NCBI GenBank assembly: GCA_021018815.1
Contig: JAITYX010000102.1
Coordinates: 868,001-932,000 of the forward strand
Direction: 5' to 3'
Source: Talinum fruticosum
Taxonomy: Eukaryota > Streptophyta > Magnoliopsida > Caryophyllales > Talinaceae
DNA length: 64,000 bases
Shown here: piece by piece, positions 21,536-32,212 of the stretch
Position numbering within the stretch: position 1 is the first letter of the stretch
Layout: each line of letters opens with the position of its first letter
The notes under the pieces: model-generated
Databases searched by the model: none
The model's input: the letters and a program-made list of their open reading frames with translations, nothing else
Told to the model about the DNA's origin: nothing
Position numbers and translations under genes: made by a program

Positions 21536-22229
21536 GAAAGATCATACCCTTAAACATGCACTGTCCATGTCGGACATCTATAGCGACTAGCAAGTCTAAC
21601 ATGGGCAAAAAGCACAACGAGATAATCTGATTCGTGGTTTCCAAAATAATTGAAATCATAGCAACAGATCGGGACACAAAAATTATGAATTATTAACGAA
21701 AGGTCTTTGAAGCATCTAAAAATGTCTCGTTCGACCGCAAATTGATCAACTCCCGAGCAAAGATGACAAAAATTAATAAGGAATAGAAGAAACAGAACAA
21801 AAACGTTCACACAAAAGAAAAAGGTATGGACTTAAAAGTTTATTCTCTTACAATATGAGTTTTGGCCACGATTTCTTTCATTTGCAAGATCGAATAGATT
21901 GGTTAAAACACATGCTTACGGGAGTACAGATTGACTAGCATTAGGAATATAACCACACTAAATAGCATAATAACACGTCCATGCACAGCAGGGATAGGCA
22001 CACCAATCTAACATAAATGATATTGTCATTGCCGTCGTCACTCGTGAATTGAATTCTAATGCTCAAATTTCAACTAGCAACCGGCAAGCGTCCCGATGCC
22101 ATTGAGACAGCAGGGGACAAGCGGGGATTGCTTTTCACCATAATACCGATGCCATTGAGACAACGAATCGGCAAACTAACAATTCCCTCAACACTTATAT
22201 TATTGATGCCATCGAGACATAGAGCCATC

Positions 22230-22760
22230 GATTCGGACAGTAAGAGGGAGGAAGGGAGGAAGCCACCTACCAGGTGAGGGAGGGGGAGGGATGGAGGTAA
22301 CGGCCGCTGGAGGAGTCACTCGCCGTGGATTCGCCCGACGCCGATGGAGTCTCCGACCACGCTGCCCATGAAGGTCGAGACAGTGAGAAAAAGCTCGATT
22401 CGGATCGAGACCGAATAGGGAGGGAGGGAGGGAGGGAGGGGTCGGAGGGGGACACACCTGCCACTGGAGTCGCCGTCGACCACGGAATCTCCGGCCGCTG
22501 TGGAGTCGTCGGCCGCCGCAAGCGTCGCCGGGCACAATGACACCTGAAGGTAAGAGCGAGTGAGAGAAAGAGATATGGAGTGCGAGAGACAGTGTGGGGA
22601 CACAGCTGCATCTGTCTTCGCCACCAGCCGCGGAAGCTCCGGCCGTTATGGTGTCGCCGGCCGCAGCAGCGTCGCCGGCCGGAATCGGGGCTCGACGGTG
22701 AGATGGAGAGCGAGAGAGAGGCTGCGAGGGTTTTGGTCACAAAATCGGAACCGAGTGAAA
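22230..22760. promoter_or_regulatory. GC-rich leader-like region of the CACTA element
   Basis: A GC-rich island in otherwise AT-rich sequence, with (GGGA)n near 22420-22440 and many CCGCCG/GTCGCC words. Several overlapping open frames exist on both strands, with Arg/Pro/Ser-rich composition and no domain. Its place at the 5' side of the minus-strand genes suggests promoter or leader sequence of the transposon, not a protein. Confidence 0.4.
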
Positions 22761-22784
22761 ATTATTGTAATAAAATAGGTTAAT

Positions 22785-23022
22785 CAATTTTGTGAACATA
22801 ATTAAATTATTTTTTGTCACAAAATTAGTCACAAAATTTTAAAATTTTAATTTTGTGACTGATTTTAAATTGGTCATAAAAGTAGTCACAAAATGTGACC
22901 GAATTTCGACTACCGATAATTTGGTCATAAATTATGACCGCTTATAAGTGGTCACAAAAATGGTCACAAATTGTAACTATTTTTATTCGGTCACAAAATT
23001 ACGGTCATAAAATTCAGTTTTT
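22785..23022 (-). repeat. CACTA subterminal repeats, right side
   Basis: About ten copies of '(c)ggtcacaaaat' or 'ggtcataaa' variants. They are the same word as in the left subterminal region but inverted, as expected for the opposite end. Confidence 0.85.
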
Positions 23023-23031
23023 ATTGTGGTG
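23000..23031 (-). repeat. Right terminal inverted repeat of the CACTA element
   Basis: Read inwards from 23031: CACCACAATAAAAACTG, then AATTTTATGACCG. Target duplication ATC follows at 23032-23034. Confidence 0.9.
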
Positions 23032-23034
23032 ATC

Positions 23035-23910
23035 ATAAATCCAAATCCATCGTAATAACAAAGAAATTGATTGAAAAAGATATCAAAAATGGAAAGAGAG
23101 AGAGAACGAGAGAGAGAATGAGCAATAGTGAAATCAGTTAAAAAGGTTTCTGCTTTTGTTTTTTCTTATTTATGGTGTGGAAGTTGGGCTTCAGGAATAG
23201 ATTGGGAGTACATATCAATTTGTACTCCTCGAAGGAGGATATAAGATTGGAAAGTGGAGGAGGGTTGTCCTGACTTCTGATGCTAATTATTTACTCACTC
23301 AAAAAAAAAAAAAAACAACAATTGTATCACCCAACTAAAAGTCATAATTATTGAAAAACGATTTTTTTTTCAGAAGGAAGGGGATTCCAAAAATTGTTGT
23401 TACAGCTCGCAAAAAATTGATAGATTAATTAAGATTCATACAATTTAGACAAAAAGATCATGTTCAAATTTTGTTTGGATAATAATTTGCATACCCTGAT
23501 CGTCCAATTGTCCAACTTTTAATTGCATAGACAATTTGAATATTTGGCCAAACTTATATATGTTATCCCACCCGAACTTAACTTTCGAATGTTTGATCCT
23601 GATCGTTGAGATCTTTTATAAATGTTATTTAAAAAGTTTTGACTAAAACTACATCTAAAAGTAGTTGTCTGATGTCAATGTCCGAAATTAATTATTCTAA
23701 TGTGTACAAATCTGAATCAGTTGACAAATTTGACTAAAGAAATTTAACAATTGTATCATCCAACTAAACGTCATAATCAATTGGAAACGTTTACGATCAA
23801 AAGGAAGGGATTCCATTAATTGTTTATTTCTTGTCCAAATTAAAGCCAAGGTATTTAATAGCCGGACAAGTGGGTCATTTCCCAACTAAAATCTTCGAAT
23901 CGAGATAATA
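23035..23910. other. Spacer with a diverged direct repeat
   Basis: AT-rich spacer. A block 'aattgtatca(c/t)ccaact' plus about 80 bp around 23319-23400 recurs in diverged form at 23748-23828, with shared 'gtcataat' and 'aaggaaggg.attcc' words. No gene is recognised. Confidence 0.5.
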
Positions 23911-24504
23911 GTGTTGGATCTAGCCATATGGGTATACCCAGCGATCGGGTTATTCGGTTCGAGTTTGGTTCGGGTTCGTTCGGTTTGGGTTAACTCGGGT
24001 CGACCTTGTTCGGGTTCGGTTCGGTTTCGGTTTGGGTCAACTTCGGGTCGATCTCGTTCGGGTTCGTTCGGTTTCGGTTCAGGTCAACTTTGGGTCAATC
24101 TTGTTCGGGTTCGATTCGGGTTAATTTCGAATCTAGTCGTAATCGGGTCACTTTTTGAGTCAAAATCGATTCAAAATTGTACCACTATAGGCACAAAAGT
24201 CCATTTTGAGAGACCCAACAAAAAAATGTGGGTTGGGTCACTTTTATTCGAGTTAAATCAATTCGGATCTGATTCGGTTCGGGTCATTTTGGGTTCGGTT
24301 CGGTTTCGGTTAGGGTCATTTTGCATTCGGGTCGGTTTCGGTTCGGATCATTTCGGGTCGGTTCGGTTCGGGTCGGTTAATTTCGATTTTCAGGTCAAAA
24401 TCGATTTAAGCTGTTTCGAATGTCGGTTCGGTTTGGATTTTGGGTCGTTCGGATTGACCCGTTCGGTTCGGGTCGGTTTTACCAGGTCTACATATGGGCA
24501 ATAG
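23911..24504 (+). repeat. TTCGG-rich minisatellite-like element
   Basis: Dozens of 'ttcggttcggg', 'gggtcggttcgg' and 'gggttcggttcggtttcgg' words fill about 560 bp. A long open frame crosses it because the repeat lacks stop codons in that frame; its Gly/Ser/Phe/Arg product has no domain. The edges 'gatctagccatatggg' and 'aggtctacatatgggc' resemble each other as direct copies. I take it as a repetitive non-coding element. Confidence 0.75.
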
Positions 24505-24631
24505 GATGAACCATATCTTGTTCCCATTCTCCTTAATTAAGAATTTAATACTGATTAGTTAATTGATGACTTATAATTAGCAATAATTGATTAGAGAATT
24601 AAAATGCAATGGTGCTACATCAGGTGACAGT

Positions 24632-24819
24632 TGTTAATCTTACCTCGTAAACATTGTATTTAGTTGTAGTTTCTATCTCCTTGTAACTGAGAACTTGTCA
24701 ATAGATTATAACTCTACAATGTATATAGATTATAACTCTACAATGTATAGTATGAATATAATTGAATGGTCTAGGGAGTTGCCATCGGAAACCTTTCTCC
24801 CAATTTTTTTATCTTTACA
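24632..24819 (+). mobile_element. Short 5' LTR of a copia element (copia-1)
   Basis: About 188 bp from TGTTAATC to 'tctttaca', directly followed by a primer binding site. It contains a perfect 24 bp tandem duplication (24701-24724 and 24725-24748). The left boundary is my best guess from the TG start. Confidence 0.6.
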
Positions 24820-24830
24820 TGGTATCAAAG
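24820..24830 (+). other. Primer binding site of copia-1
   Basis: TGGTATCAAAG directly after the LTR matches the initiator-methionine tRNA primer site TGGTATCAGAG with one change. Confidence 0.75.
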
Positions 24831-24836
24831 TCAATT

Positions 24837-25048
24837 TTTTAAAACCTTCCTTAAATGTATAATTCGTTTGTTAACTCAATTGCTTCAATGGGAAACAAAA
24901 CATCTCTTTCTGACCCTAAATCACCCTACTATCTTAGCAGTTCCAATCACCCTGGATACATCATTAGTATCATAGTCCTTAATGGGATAATTGTGGAAAT
25001 TGGTCACGGCTGGTGACTAATGCTCTCAAATCTAAAAATAAATTTGGA
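24837..25048 (+). pseudogene. Copia-1 gag, N-terminal part
   Basis: The reading carries SLSDPKSPYYLSSSNHPG, the copia gag N-terminal DPSSPYFLHSSDHPG pattern, then, after one frameshift, NWSRLVTNALKSKNKFG. It is interrupted exactly at 25048 by the Helitron and resumes at 30129. Confidence 0.75.
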
Positions 25049-25076
25049 CTAGTACTTTGACCCGTGCGTTGTACAA
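25049..25076 (-). repeat. Helitron 3' terminus with hairpin
   Basis: CTAG end with a 7 bp imperfect hairpin about 10 bp inside. Two G-T pairs and one mismatch remain. Confidence 0.75.
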
Positions 25077-25556
25077 GTTATTTTTTTTGGGTACATTTTT
25101 ATAAGATTTTGTGAGAGAAAAAATTGATATTGTTTTTATAATAAATGAATAATACTGGCTACTATATAGACATAAATGATTTTAAATTCAGTGTGTTGAA
25201 GATAAATAACGGCTACTTGTAGAAATTATTTTGTTATTTATTATACACAATTCATTACTTACGACTAAAGCTAAAGTTAATTTTTATAAGGATTTGAAAC
25301 AATAGTAGTATAAATGTAACGACTACATTTTTAGAAGTATGAATATAAGTCAATAGGATATGATGTTGATTTGCTATGATTATTTTTAAACATTGATGAA
25401 CATTATTTTCTTATTTTTTATATAGGGAGTTTATTTTGGTTAAATGTAATATTATAAAAGCGGAAAATAAAAATTGGACTAATGGAGCTAGTATTGTAAT
25501 AAGGCAAATAATAAAAATTGGAGGAAACAAACTTTTAAATTTGTTTAAATATCTTT

Positions 25557-25800
25557 TCACACATATAACTTTTTAAAATTTATTTTTTAACAAACTCTTT
25601 TTTTCAGTTTTAAAAAGTAAATCAATTAAACTCACTGAAATGGAAATATCTGTGTTTTTCTTTGCGCGGATGTATACTGTATTTATTAAAAGTAATGGGA
25701 GGAAACAAAGTTGAAATGGAAGTTTTTAAATTTTTTGCTGGAAAAATTTATTTAATTTAAAGCATTAAAATGGATTTATTTATTACCTAAAATAACTTAA
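25557..25800 (+). repeat. Direct repeat inside Helitron, copy 1
   Basis: About 240 bp, diverged, repeated at 26660-26900. Shared words include 'gtaatgggaggaaacaaag' and 'tgtatttattaaa'. Nothing coding. Confidence 0.7.
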
Positions 25801-26659
25801 TAATCTTAATTTGAGAATGAAATTTTTCAAATGGATTTTCATTTTACTGCGTGTAATAAAAAATGTAAATTTTTTTAAAAAAAAATCAGACATTTTAAAA
25901 TAATCTTTTTCAAAGAAAAATTACTTTATGAAGGTACTTAAATGTAAATAGTATGTATAATCTTCTTATTCAACAAAAATAATCTTCTTATTCAACAAAA
26001 TGGGAGAAAAATTATAAAATAAAAATAAATTTTAATTTTTTAGATTGATTTTTTTCTCAAATTTTATTTTATTCTTATTCTTTCCATGTTGCTTTCCTTC
26101 TACACTGTTGTAGTTACCGTTTCTAACATAGTAGCAACTGTGCATGAATTATTTAAATTCAGGTCGGGTCAAATTTAAATAAGAATATATTTTGTTCGCA
26201 CTCATTTGGATCAAATTGCTAATTTTTTTATGAGTAATCCGATTTGTCTCGTATTATTGTTTAACTTGTGGATGTATGAATATTTAGGTGGAGGAGTTCA
26301 TATAGGGTTTAAATCATGACAAAGGACTCAGAACTAACTATAAAAGAGATGTATGTTATGCCATTGTCAACATGCCTCAACTGTTGAAGGATAATTGATC
26401 GATTAGCCGTGGATGAATGCCGATTCAAGATGACAGTAAATGAAACCTTGCCTTTATAATTGGACATTGTGATTATGATGGTTGTAAACTTGCAAATTTT
26501 GATTACATAAATTTCAAAAAGGATTTAAATAAATTACATACTGGTCTATAACACGAATTGACCAAAGAAGACATACACTCGGATAGTTTTTTGGTCGCAA
26601 GGAAGTTATGTATGAACTTCCTTTCCCTCACATATTGCTAACAACCAGCTTTATATTAA

Positions 26660-26900
26660 TGAGGCACACAACTTTTTGAAATTTATTTTTAATAATTTTT
26701 TTCTTGTTTTAATAAATAACTTAATTAAAGTCACTAAAATGGAAACCGTTTTTTATTTTATTTGTGTGCACGTATAATGTATTTATTAAAGGTAATGGGA
26801 GGAAACAAAGTTTGAAATAGAAGTTTTTAAACTTTTATTCAGTGAAAAATTATTTAATTGATTGAAGGCACTTAAAGGGATTTTTTTTTCCTAAAATAAC
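26660..26900 (+). repeat. Direct repeat inside Helitron, copy 2
   Basis: Partner of 25557-25800. Right after it a 65-75 bp block, 'ttatttaattgattgaagg' onward, is itself tandemly doubled (about 26860-26925 and 26930-27000). Confidence 0.7.
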
Positions 26901-27185
26901 TTAATAATCTTCATTTTTTCAGCGAAAAATTATTTAATTGATTGAAGGCACTTAAATGAATTTTTTTTCCTAAAATAAGTTAATAATATTTATTTTAAAA
27001 TGGTTTTTTAATGGATTCTTATTTTAGTGCCTTTAACAATCTTCTATTGTTCAGATGGAAGTTTTTTTAGCTTTCAGGGAAAAAATTTAATATTTTAATT
27101 TAAAATCCCGTCTTATTTTAATTTGAAGTCCCATTTAAATAAGAATTTTTTTGCTTCCAATTGTTTACGTTTATATTAGATATAT

Positions 27186-27818
27186 GGTTTTCTTTTTGCT
27201 TCAAATTTTGATGTATTATACATTATCATAAATTATACATGATTTGATTTGAAATTTTACATAATGCATAGGACAAATTAATATGAATAAAATGTTAAGG
27301 TCATCTCTTTAATTTGCTTTAACGACCCCATGACATAACTAGAAGTGTAGTTCACATAACCCCGATTGTCTTTAACAATGAGGTCGGATTCACTAGGCAA
27401 GACATGAGGTCTATGTTTAGCATGAGTCAATACACGAAAAAATGGAAAAGGTATAAAGGCTTTATTGGAGAAAAAGGTGATAAACAATAGGGAGTTATTA
27501 CTACTTTTGTGATTGTTTACCACCTTTTTCTCCAATAAAGCCTTTATCCCTTCTCTTTATTCGTGTATCGACCCACGCTTCACATAAACTCTATGTTTTG
27601 CCTAGTGAATCCGACCTCATTAATAAAGTCAATAAAGGTTATGGGAACTCCGATTCAAATCATATGTCTTGGGTTGTTAAAGCAAACTAAATGGATGACC
27701 TTAACATTTCATTGATATTTATTATTGTCTTATGCATTACGTAAACTTAAAAAAAAATCATGTATTATAGTTTATGATCATGTATAATACAACAAACTTG
27801 CACCCAAAAAGGAAAACG
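27186..27818. repeat. Long foldback (hairpin) element 1
   Basis: Two arms of about 300 bp are inverted copies of each other around a loop of about 23 nt (27489-27511). The inner stem 'ggagaaaaaggtgataaac' pairs with 'gtttaccacctttttctcc'. The arms end about 'ggttttctttttg' on the left and 'caaaaaggaaaacg' on the right. This is a foldback or MITE-like structure whose transcript would form a long imperfect hairpin. Confidence 0.85.
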
Positions 27819-27829
27819 GAAATTTGGGT

Positions 27830-28000
27830 TATTGGATAAATTAGTCCACCCCCAACTTCAACTCATCAAAATAAATAAATTTGATAACAAATTTATCTTT
27901 ATGACAAGTATTTGGGGAGATCCCTATATATCCAAATACCTTCCTAATTTTTTACATTTTCACATTTATATTTTCGCTCTTTTCATCCTTAAAATATATA

Positions 28001-28087
<87 letters not shown>

Positions 28088-28155
28088 CTCTTTCCCTCTA
28101 TTCATTACGTAAGAGAATTGTTTACGTATATATTATATTAATAATAATATATATG
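27830..28155 (+). repeat. Spacer unit copy 1 with (TA)n-(CA)n microsatellite
   Basis: Starts 'ggataaattagtccaccccc' and recurs at 28771-28955 and in a third degraded copy at 29009-29130. It contains (TA)n at about 28003-28048 and (AC)n at 28050-28085. Confidence 0.8.
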
Positions 28156-28156
28156 T

Positions 28157-28754
28157 GGTTTCCTTTTACTTCCAATTTTGATGTATAATATATTTATCAT
28201 AAACTAGACATGATTTTTTTGAAGTTTACGTAATTCATAAGGTAATAATGAAATTATGAATGACATGTTGAGGCCACCCCTTTAATTTCTTTCAACGACG
28301 CAAGACATAATAGGGACCGAAAATCTCTTGTTATGATTAACGAGGTTGGATTTACAAGAAAAAAATGGAGTGTACATACGACATGGGTCGATCAACAAAT
28401 AAGGGCAGAAGGATCGCGGAGTCAAATGGAAACAAAAGGTCATAAACAATGTCATTCATGTTTATCACCTTTTGTTTCCATTTGACTCCTCGACCTTCTA
28501 CGCTTCTTTGTGGATCGGTCTATGTTGCATGTACACTTTATGTTTTGTCTTGTAAAACCCACCTCATTATTAATCACAACAACGGAATTCTAGTTCCTAT
28601 TATGTCTTAGGTCGTTAAAGTGAACTAAATGGATGGCCTCAACATTTCATTTATATTTCATTATTATCTTATGAATTATGTAAACTTCAAAAAATCATGT
28701 CCTCTAGTTTACGATCATGTATAATACAACAAACTTGCAACAACAAAGGAAACC
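28157..28754. repeat. Long foldback (hairpin) element 2
   Basis: Same family as 27186-27818: arms of about 290 bp around a loop near 28449-28459, with outer ends 'ggtttccttttacttcc' and 'aacaaaggaaacc'. Inner stem words differ from element 1, but both arms within each element match each other. Spacing and flanks show that hairpin plus spacer was duplicated as a unit. Confidence 0.85.
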
Positions 28755-28770
28755 GAAAATTTAGATAATT

Positions 28771-29130
28771 GGATAAATTAGTCCACCCCCAACTTCAACT
28801 CATCAAATAAATAACTTTGATAACAAATTTATCTTTATGACAAGTATTTGGGGAGATCCCTATATCCAAATACCTTTTTAAATTTTTACATTTTCACATT
28901 TATATTTTCTCCCAATTGATCCTTAAATATATAACCACAAATTTTTTATTTCCTCAAACCCTAAACCATAAATATTTTTATTTCTCTAAACATTCACCAT
29001 ATTTGGATAATAATTGGATAAATGAGTTCACCCCAACATCACCTCATCGGAATAAATAAATTTGGATACAAATTTATCTTAATGAGAAGGTTTTCGGGGA
29101 TGATCATATATCCAATTATCTTTCTATTTC
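28771..29130 (+). repeat. Spacer unit copies 2 and 3
   Basis: Copy 2 (28771-28955) is close to copy 1 but lacks the (TA)n-(CA)n tract. Copy 3 (29009-29130) is more diverged. Both carry 'gataacaaatttatcttta' or a close variant. Confidence 0.75.
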
Positions 29131-29744
29131 TCCAAAATCCTAAACAAATTTGGATGCACTCTTTTGATCTACCACCTTTACCTATCATATTTCATTGTAA
29201 TTACCACAAATCCCGAACTCCTAAACCCATTTCTCAAAATCTTAAACATTTCACAAATTTTCAACTTAATAAACTAAATAAATGTTACCCACATTCTCAA
29301 CATTCAACATTTTAACAAAGATTCAACATTTTAACAATCTTAAACATTACCACATTCTCAACATTCACATAATTACCACAAATACATTCAACATTTAACT
29401 ATAAAATATTTTGTAAGTAACTTAACAAGAAAAATAAGAGAGGATAGAGATTCATACTTAAGAATCGACAACGGCAAAGGTGAGGAGAGGCTTGACAGCA
29501 AGACTTTGAGGAGTTCTACACTTAAAAGAAACGAGAGGAAACTATAAAGAAATGAAAGATTAAGAGAGAGGAGATCTAGAAGGCGAGAGTGAGGAGAGGC
29601 TTACCAATTCAAGTCGACCGCTGGTGAGGAACGAATTCCGGATATATTATGAGGAGGTTCGTGGAGGAGAGAAATTGTAGAAAGCGATAAGACCGGGAGT
29701 TGTAAGTGGTTGTGGAAACAACAGATCACGTTTTCAAGCCGATC

Positions 29745-29983
29745 CGAAAGACATATTACGACAGTTCCGATCTAAACGACATATGACGACGGTTCTGTTA
29801 CTAGAATCGTTGTTAAATGTTTCAGCAACATCTATGACGATGGTTCTTACATTAGAACCGTCGTCCTATATATTAAACAATGGCTTTTATTTATAAAAAT
29901 GCCACTCGGTCCAGTTTTCATGACGATTTGTCTTTTTAACCGTTGTTAAACACCCGTCGTTAAAAGTGGTTTACGTATTAGTG
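29745..29983 (-). mobile_element. CACTA-like terminus nested in the Helitron
   Basis: Read on the minus strand from 29983 the sequence begins CACTAATACGTAAACCAC, then several copies of 'acgacggttct' or 'accgtcgt' words as subterminal repeats. TCA follows at 29984-29986. I could not find the partner end in the window. The GC-richer sequence at 29450-29740 may also belong to it. Confidence 0.55.
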
Positions 29984-30059
29984 TCAAGGAAAAAAAAACT
30001 TAATACTTTAACTTAAATTCACACCTTATTTAATGCATGCTCTAATCTCTCTTACAAAA

Positions 30060-30060
<1 letters not shown>

Positions 30061-30126
<66 letters not shown>
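30061..30126. repeat. (TA)n microsatellite at the Helitron 5' end
   Basis: An almost pure TA run of about 65 bp ends 2 bp before the element border. Helitron 5' ends are often TC followed by TA-rich sequence. Confidence 0.9.
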
Positions 30127-30128
<2 letters not shown>

Positions 30129-30129
<1 letters not shown>

Positions 30130-32212
30130 TTGTGAATGCAAAAATCATAAACCAACCTCGTAACCGTAAGTTCATGCGTAGGAAAAATGCAATTCTATGG
30201 TGACAACTTGGCTCTATAATGTCATCGAAAAAAATTAGACAGGTCCATGACTTGCTCTAATATGGTGAGGACAATATGGGCCGACCTCAAAGAGACGTAT
30301 TCTCAAGGAAACTCAATTCGATTCATTAGGTGAAGAAAGAGATGAATCTTGTGGGACAAGAACACCTCCAAGTGACTAAATATTTTACAAATTGAATCTT
30401 ATACGTGCAAATGTGAATGCGGCAAGGTCGTCAATTTGATCACTTGAGCAGGAGAAGGTTCATTACTTCATGATGGGCCTCGACTATAAAAATTTCACAA
30501 TGTTAGATCTATAATTTGCTGTCTCTTGACTCATTGCCAAATCTCAACAAAATAGATGCTACAATTATACGAGAAGAATGCTAATTGTAGTTCACCTAAG
30601 TAAGCAAAACATAACCAACCTTGGAAGGAGCTGCTTTCAAAGCGATAGCTTGAAAAACGTCAAGGTGGAAATTAACCCAAGTGCACATATTTCCAAAAAC
30701 TCAGCCATGAGACAACCCAATGCGTCGAGCTCATCGGTTACCTAACAAATTAGGGAAATGGGCGCAACAACAAGAATAATGGAGGTAGAAACAACGGATC
30801 CGAGCCAAACCTAAATAATTGGGGCACTACCGACGGAATTTGCGGATAAAGTTCCAGGTGATGGTGGGTTGCGTGAAGGTGGCCTACGTGATGACGACGA
30901 TGACGGCAGGAGGCGGATTCGTTGGGTACAAAGGGGAGTGTAGAACTTTATGAATGAAGTACCAGGTTTGAATTTAGGAGAGTTTGGGGGACACTCGTGA
31001 AGTAGGAGGAAATCGCGAGCAAAATCGAGGCAAGGAATAAGGTTTTGTTGGGTTTACTTCGGATAGGTAGACCATCTCTTTACCTTATTTAAAGAACGCC
31101 GTAACCAAGAAAAGGCGGATAAAATGAGTGGTAAGTCCCTACATGTTCATCCTCTATAGTGGGTATTAGATTCTGGTGCCTCCCATCATATAACCCATGT
31201 TTTCGAAGCTCTTATCGATGTTTATAATTTGAATATGCCTATTATTATTTTGCAACCTAATAGAAGTCAAATTTGAATCGAAAAAGCTTACAGGGGAAAG
31301 GATTAGGCCCGATGTTTGGCTGAAATACGTGTTATATACAACAACATTTAAGTGCAATCTCATCTTACACTAAAAATTAGTCATAGATAAAAACCGTGTT
31401 GTTTCTTATAGGCCTCATTTTTATGTCATACAGGACCTCAAATCAAAGATACTGATTGGAGTAGGTGATCCATGGAACTAGGTATACTACATGCGGATAA
31501 TGAGCAACGGTGTTGTTCTTATAGTTGTTAAGAAAGTCGATTCAGCCTAGTGGCATGCTCGGTTGACACATCCCTCATATGGTAGTTTGTCTTCATTGGC
31601 TGACTTTATGATTTCAAGTTGAATAAGGAACATTTAGATTGTTATTATGTATGCCACAGGTCCATTGAGTGATTCTATGGCCAGTAAACTGTTTGACTTA
31701 ATTCATTACAATTTATGAGAAAATACCATACTCTGTCTTTATCCGTGTGTCACTATTTTTATGCATCGTTAATGATTACAATCGAGCAATTTGGGTATAT
31801 TTCATTAAAGATAAAGGTGAGCCTAGGAACGTATTATGGAATTTTATTCTATGGTTAAAACTCAGTTTGGGACTCATGTTAAAAAGGTGTGGAGTGATAA
31901 TGGGATGGAATTTAATTACAAGAATATTTGGGAAAACATGGAGTGCTTCATGACACATCATGTGTTGATACTCCCCAACAAATTGGTCATGTTTTAAACG
32001 AAAAACTAACACCTTCTTAACATTTCTAGAGCTCTTTGTTTTCAGGCATCTATACTTATTTCCTATTTGGAGGAATGTGTCCTTTCGACGACTTATCTTA
32101 TTAATCATACACCCAACAAATTGAATAACCTAAAGAGTCCTTATGAAATGCTCTTTGGGAAAAGCCCATCGTACTCTCAATTAAGAGTCTTTGGTTGCTT
32201 ATGTTATGCACA
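30129..32212 (+). pseudogene. Copia-1 gag-pol remainder, decayed
   Basis: Resumes in gag directly after the Helitron: CNSMVTTWLYNVIEKN, then TMWADLKETYSQGNSIRFIR. Next comes the protease pattern WVLDSGASHHITHVFEAL (about 31160), integrase pieces IVNDYNRAIWVYFIKD (about 31750) and VWSDNGMEFNYKNIW (about 31890), and the end of the integrase region, TYLINHTPNKLNN and SPSYSQLRVFGCLCYAH, up to 32212. Numerous stops and frameshifts are present. Reverse transcriptase and RNase H are not found beyond the gypsy LTR that interrupts it. The element would copy itself through RNA if intact; this one cannot. Confidence 0.8.

Larger units (their letters stand above)
13228..23031 (-). mobile_element. Complete CACTA (En/Spm-type) DNA transposon, 9,804 bp
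   Basis: The left end begins CACTACTAGAAAAACTGG at 13228. The right end, read inwards on the minus strand from 23031, begins CACCACAATAAAAACTG, and both continue with ATTTTGTGACCG or ATTTTATGACCG. The element is flanked by ATC on both sides (13225-13227 and 23032-23034), the 3 bp target duplication expected for CACTA elements. Subterminal repeats crowd both ends. The genes run on the minus strand: a TNP2-like transposase (19558-15833) followed by a TNP1-like gene (about 15647-13970). Both are decayed, so the element is structurally complete but probably not autonomous now. A copia fragment lies near 21.3 kb and a GC-rich leader near 22.2-22.8 kb. Confidence 0.93.
25049..30128 (-). mobile_element. 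Non-autonomous Helitron, 5,080 bp, in copia-1 gag
   Basis: On the minus strand the element begins TC (30128-30127) followed by a (TA) run, and ends CTAG at 25052-25049. Just inside lies a decayed hairpin, CTTGTAC-AAC-GCACGGG, where a perfect arm would be CCCGTGC; the changes are C-to-T or G-to-A. It sits precisely between A (25048) and T (30129), the Helitron target dinucleotide, with no target duplication. Removing it rejoins the copia gag frame: NKFG before, FVNAKI after. No Rep/helicase gene is visible, so the element is non-autonomous. Inside are a diverged direct duplication, two hairpin repeats, microsatellites and a CACTA end. Confidence 0.82.

Noticed and set aside
22200..22783. Several overlapping Arg/Pro/Ser-rich open frames on both strands
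   Set aside because: Many frames are open at once because of GC-rich, repeat-like composition; none shows a domain.
23911..24504. 197-codon Gly/Ser/Phe-rich protein
   Set aside because: The frame is a by-product of a TTCGG-rich repeat without stops; no domain or start context.
27278..27535. Open frame spanning the foldback element
   Set aside because: It crosses both hairpin arms and the loop; inverted-repeat DNA is a poor coding candidate and no homology is apparent.
27832..28188. Open frame with Ile-Tyr and Thr-His runs
   Set aside because: Translation of (TA)n and (CA)n microsatellites.
27186..28754. CRISPR-like array because of repeated units
   Set aside because: Units are long hairpins in plant nuclear DNA, with no short direct repeats and unique spacers and no associated genes.
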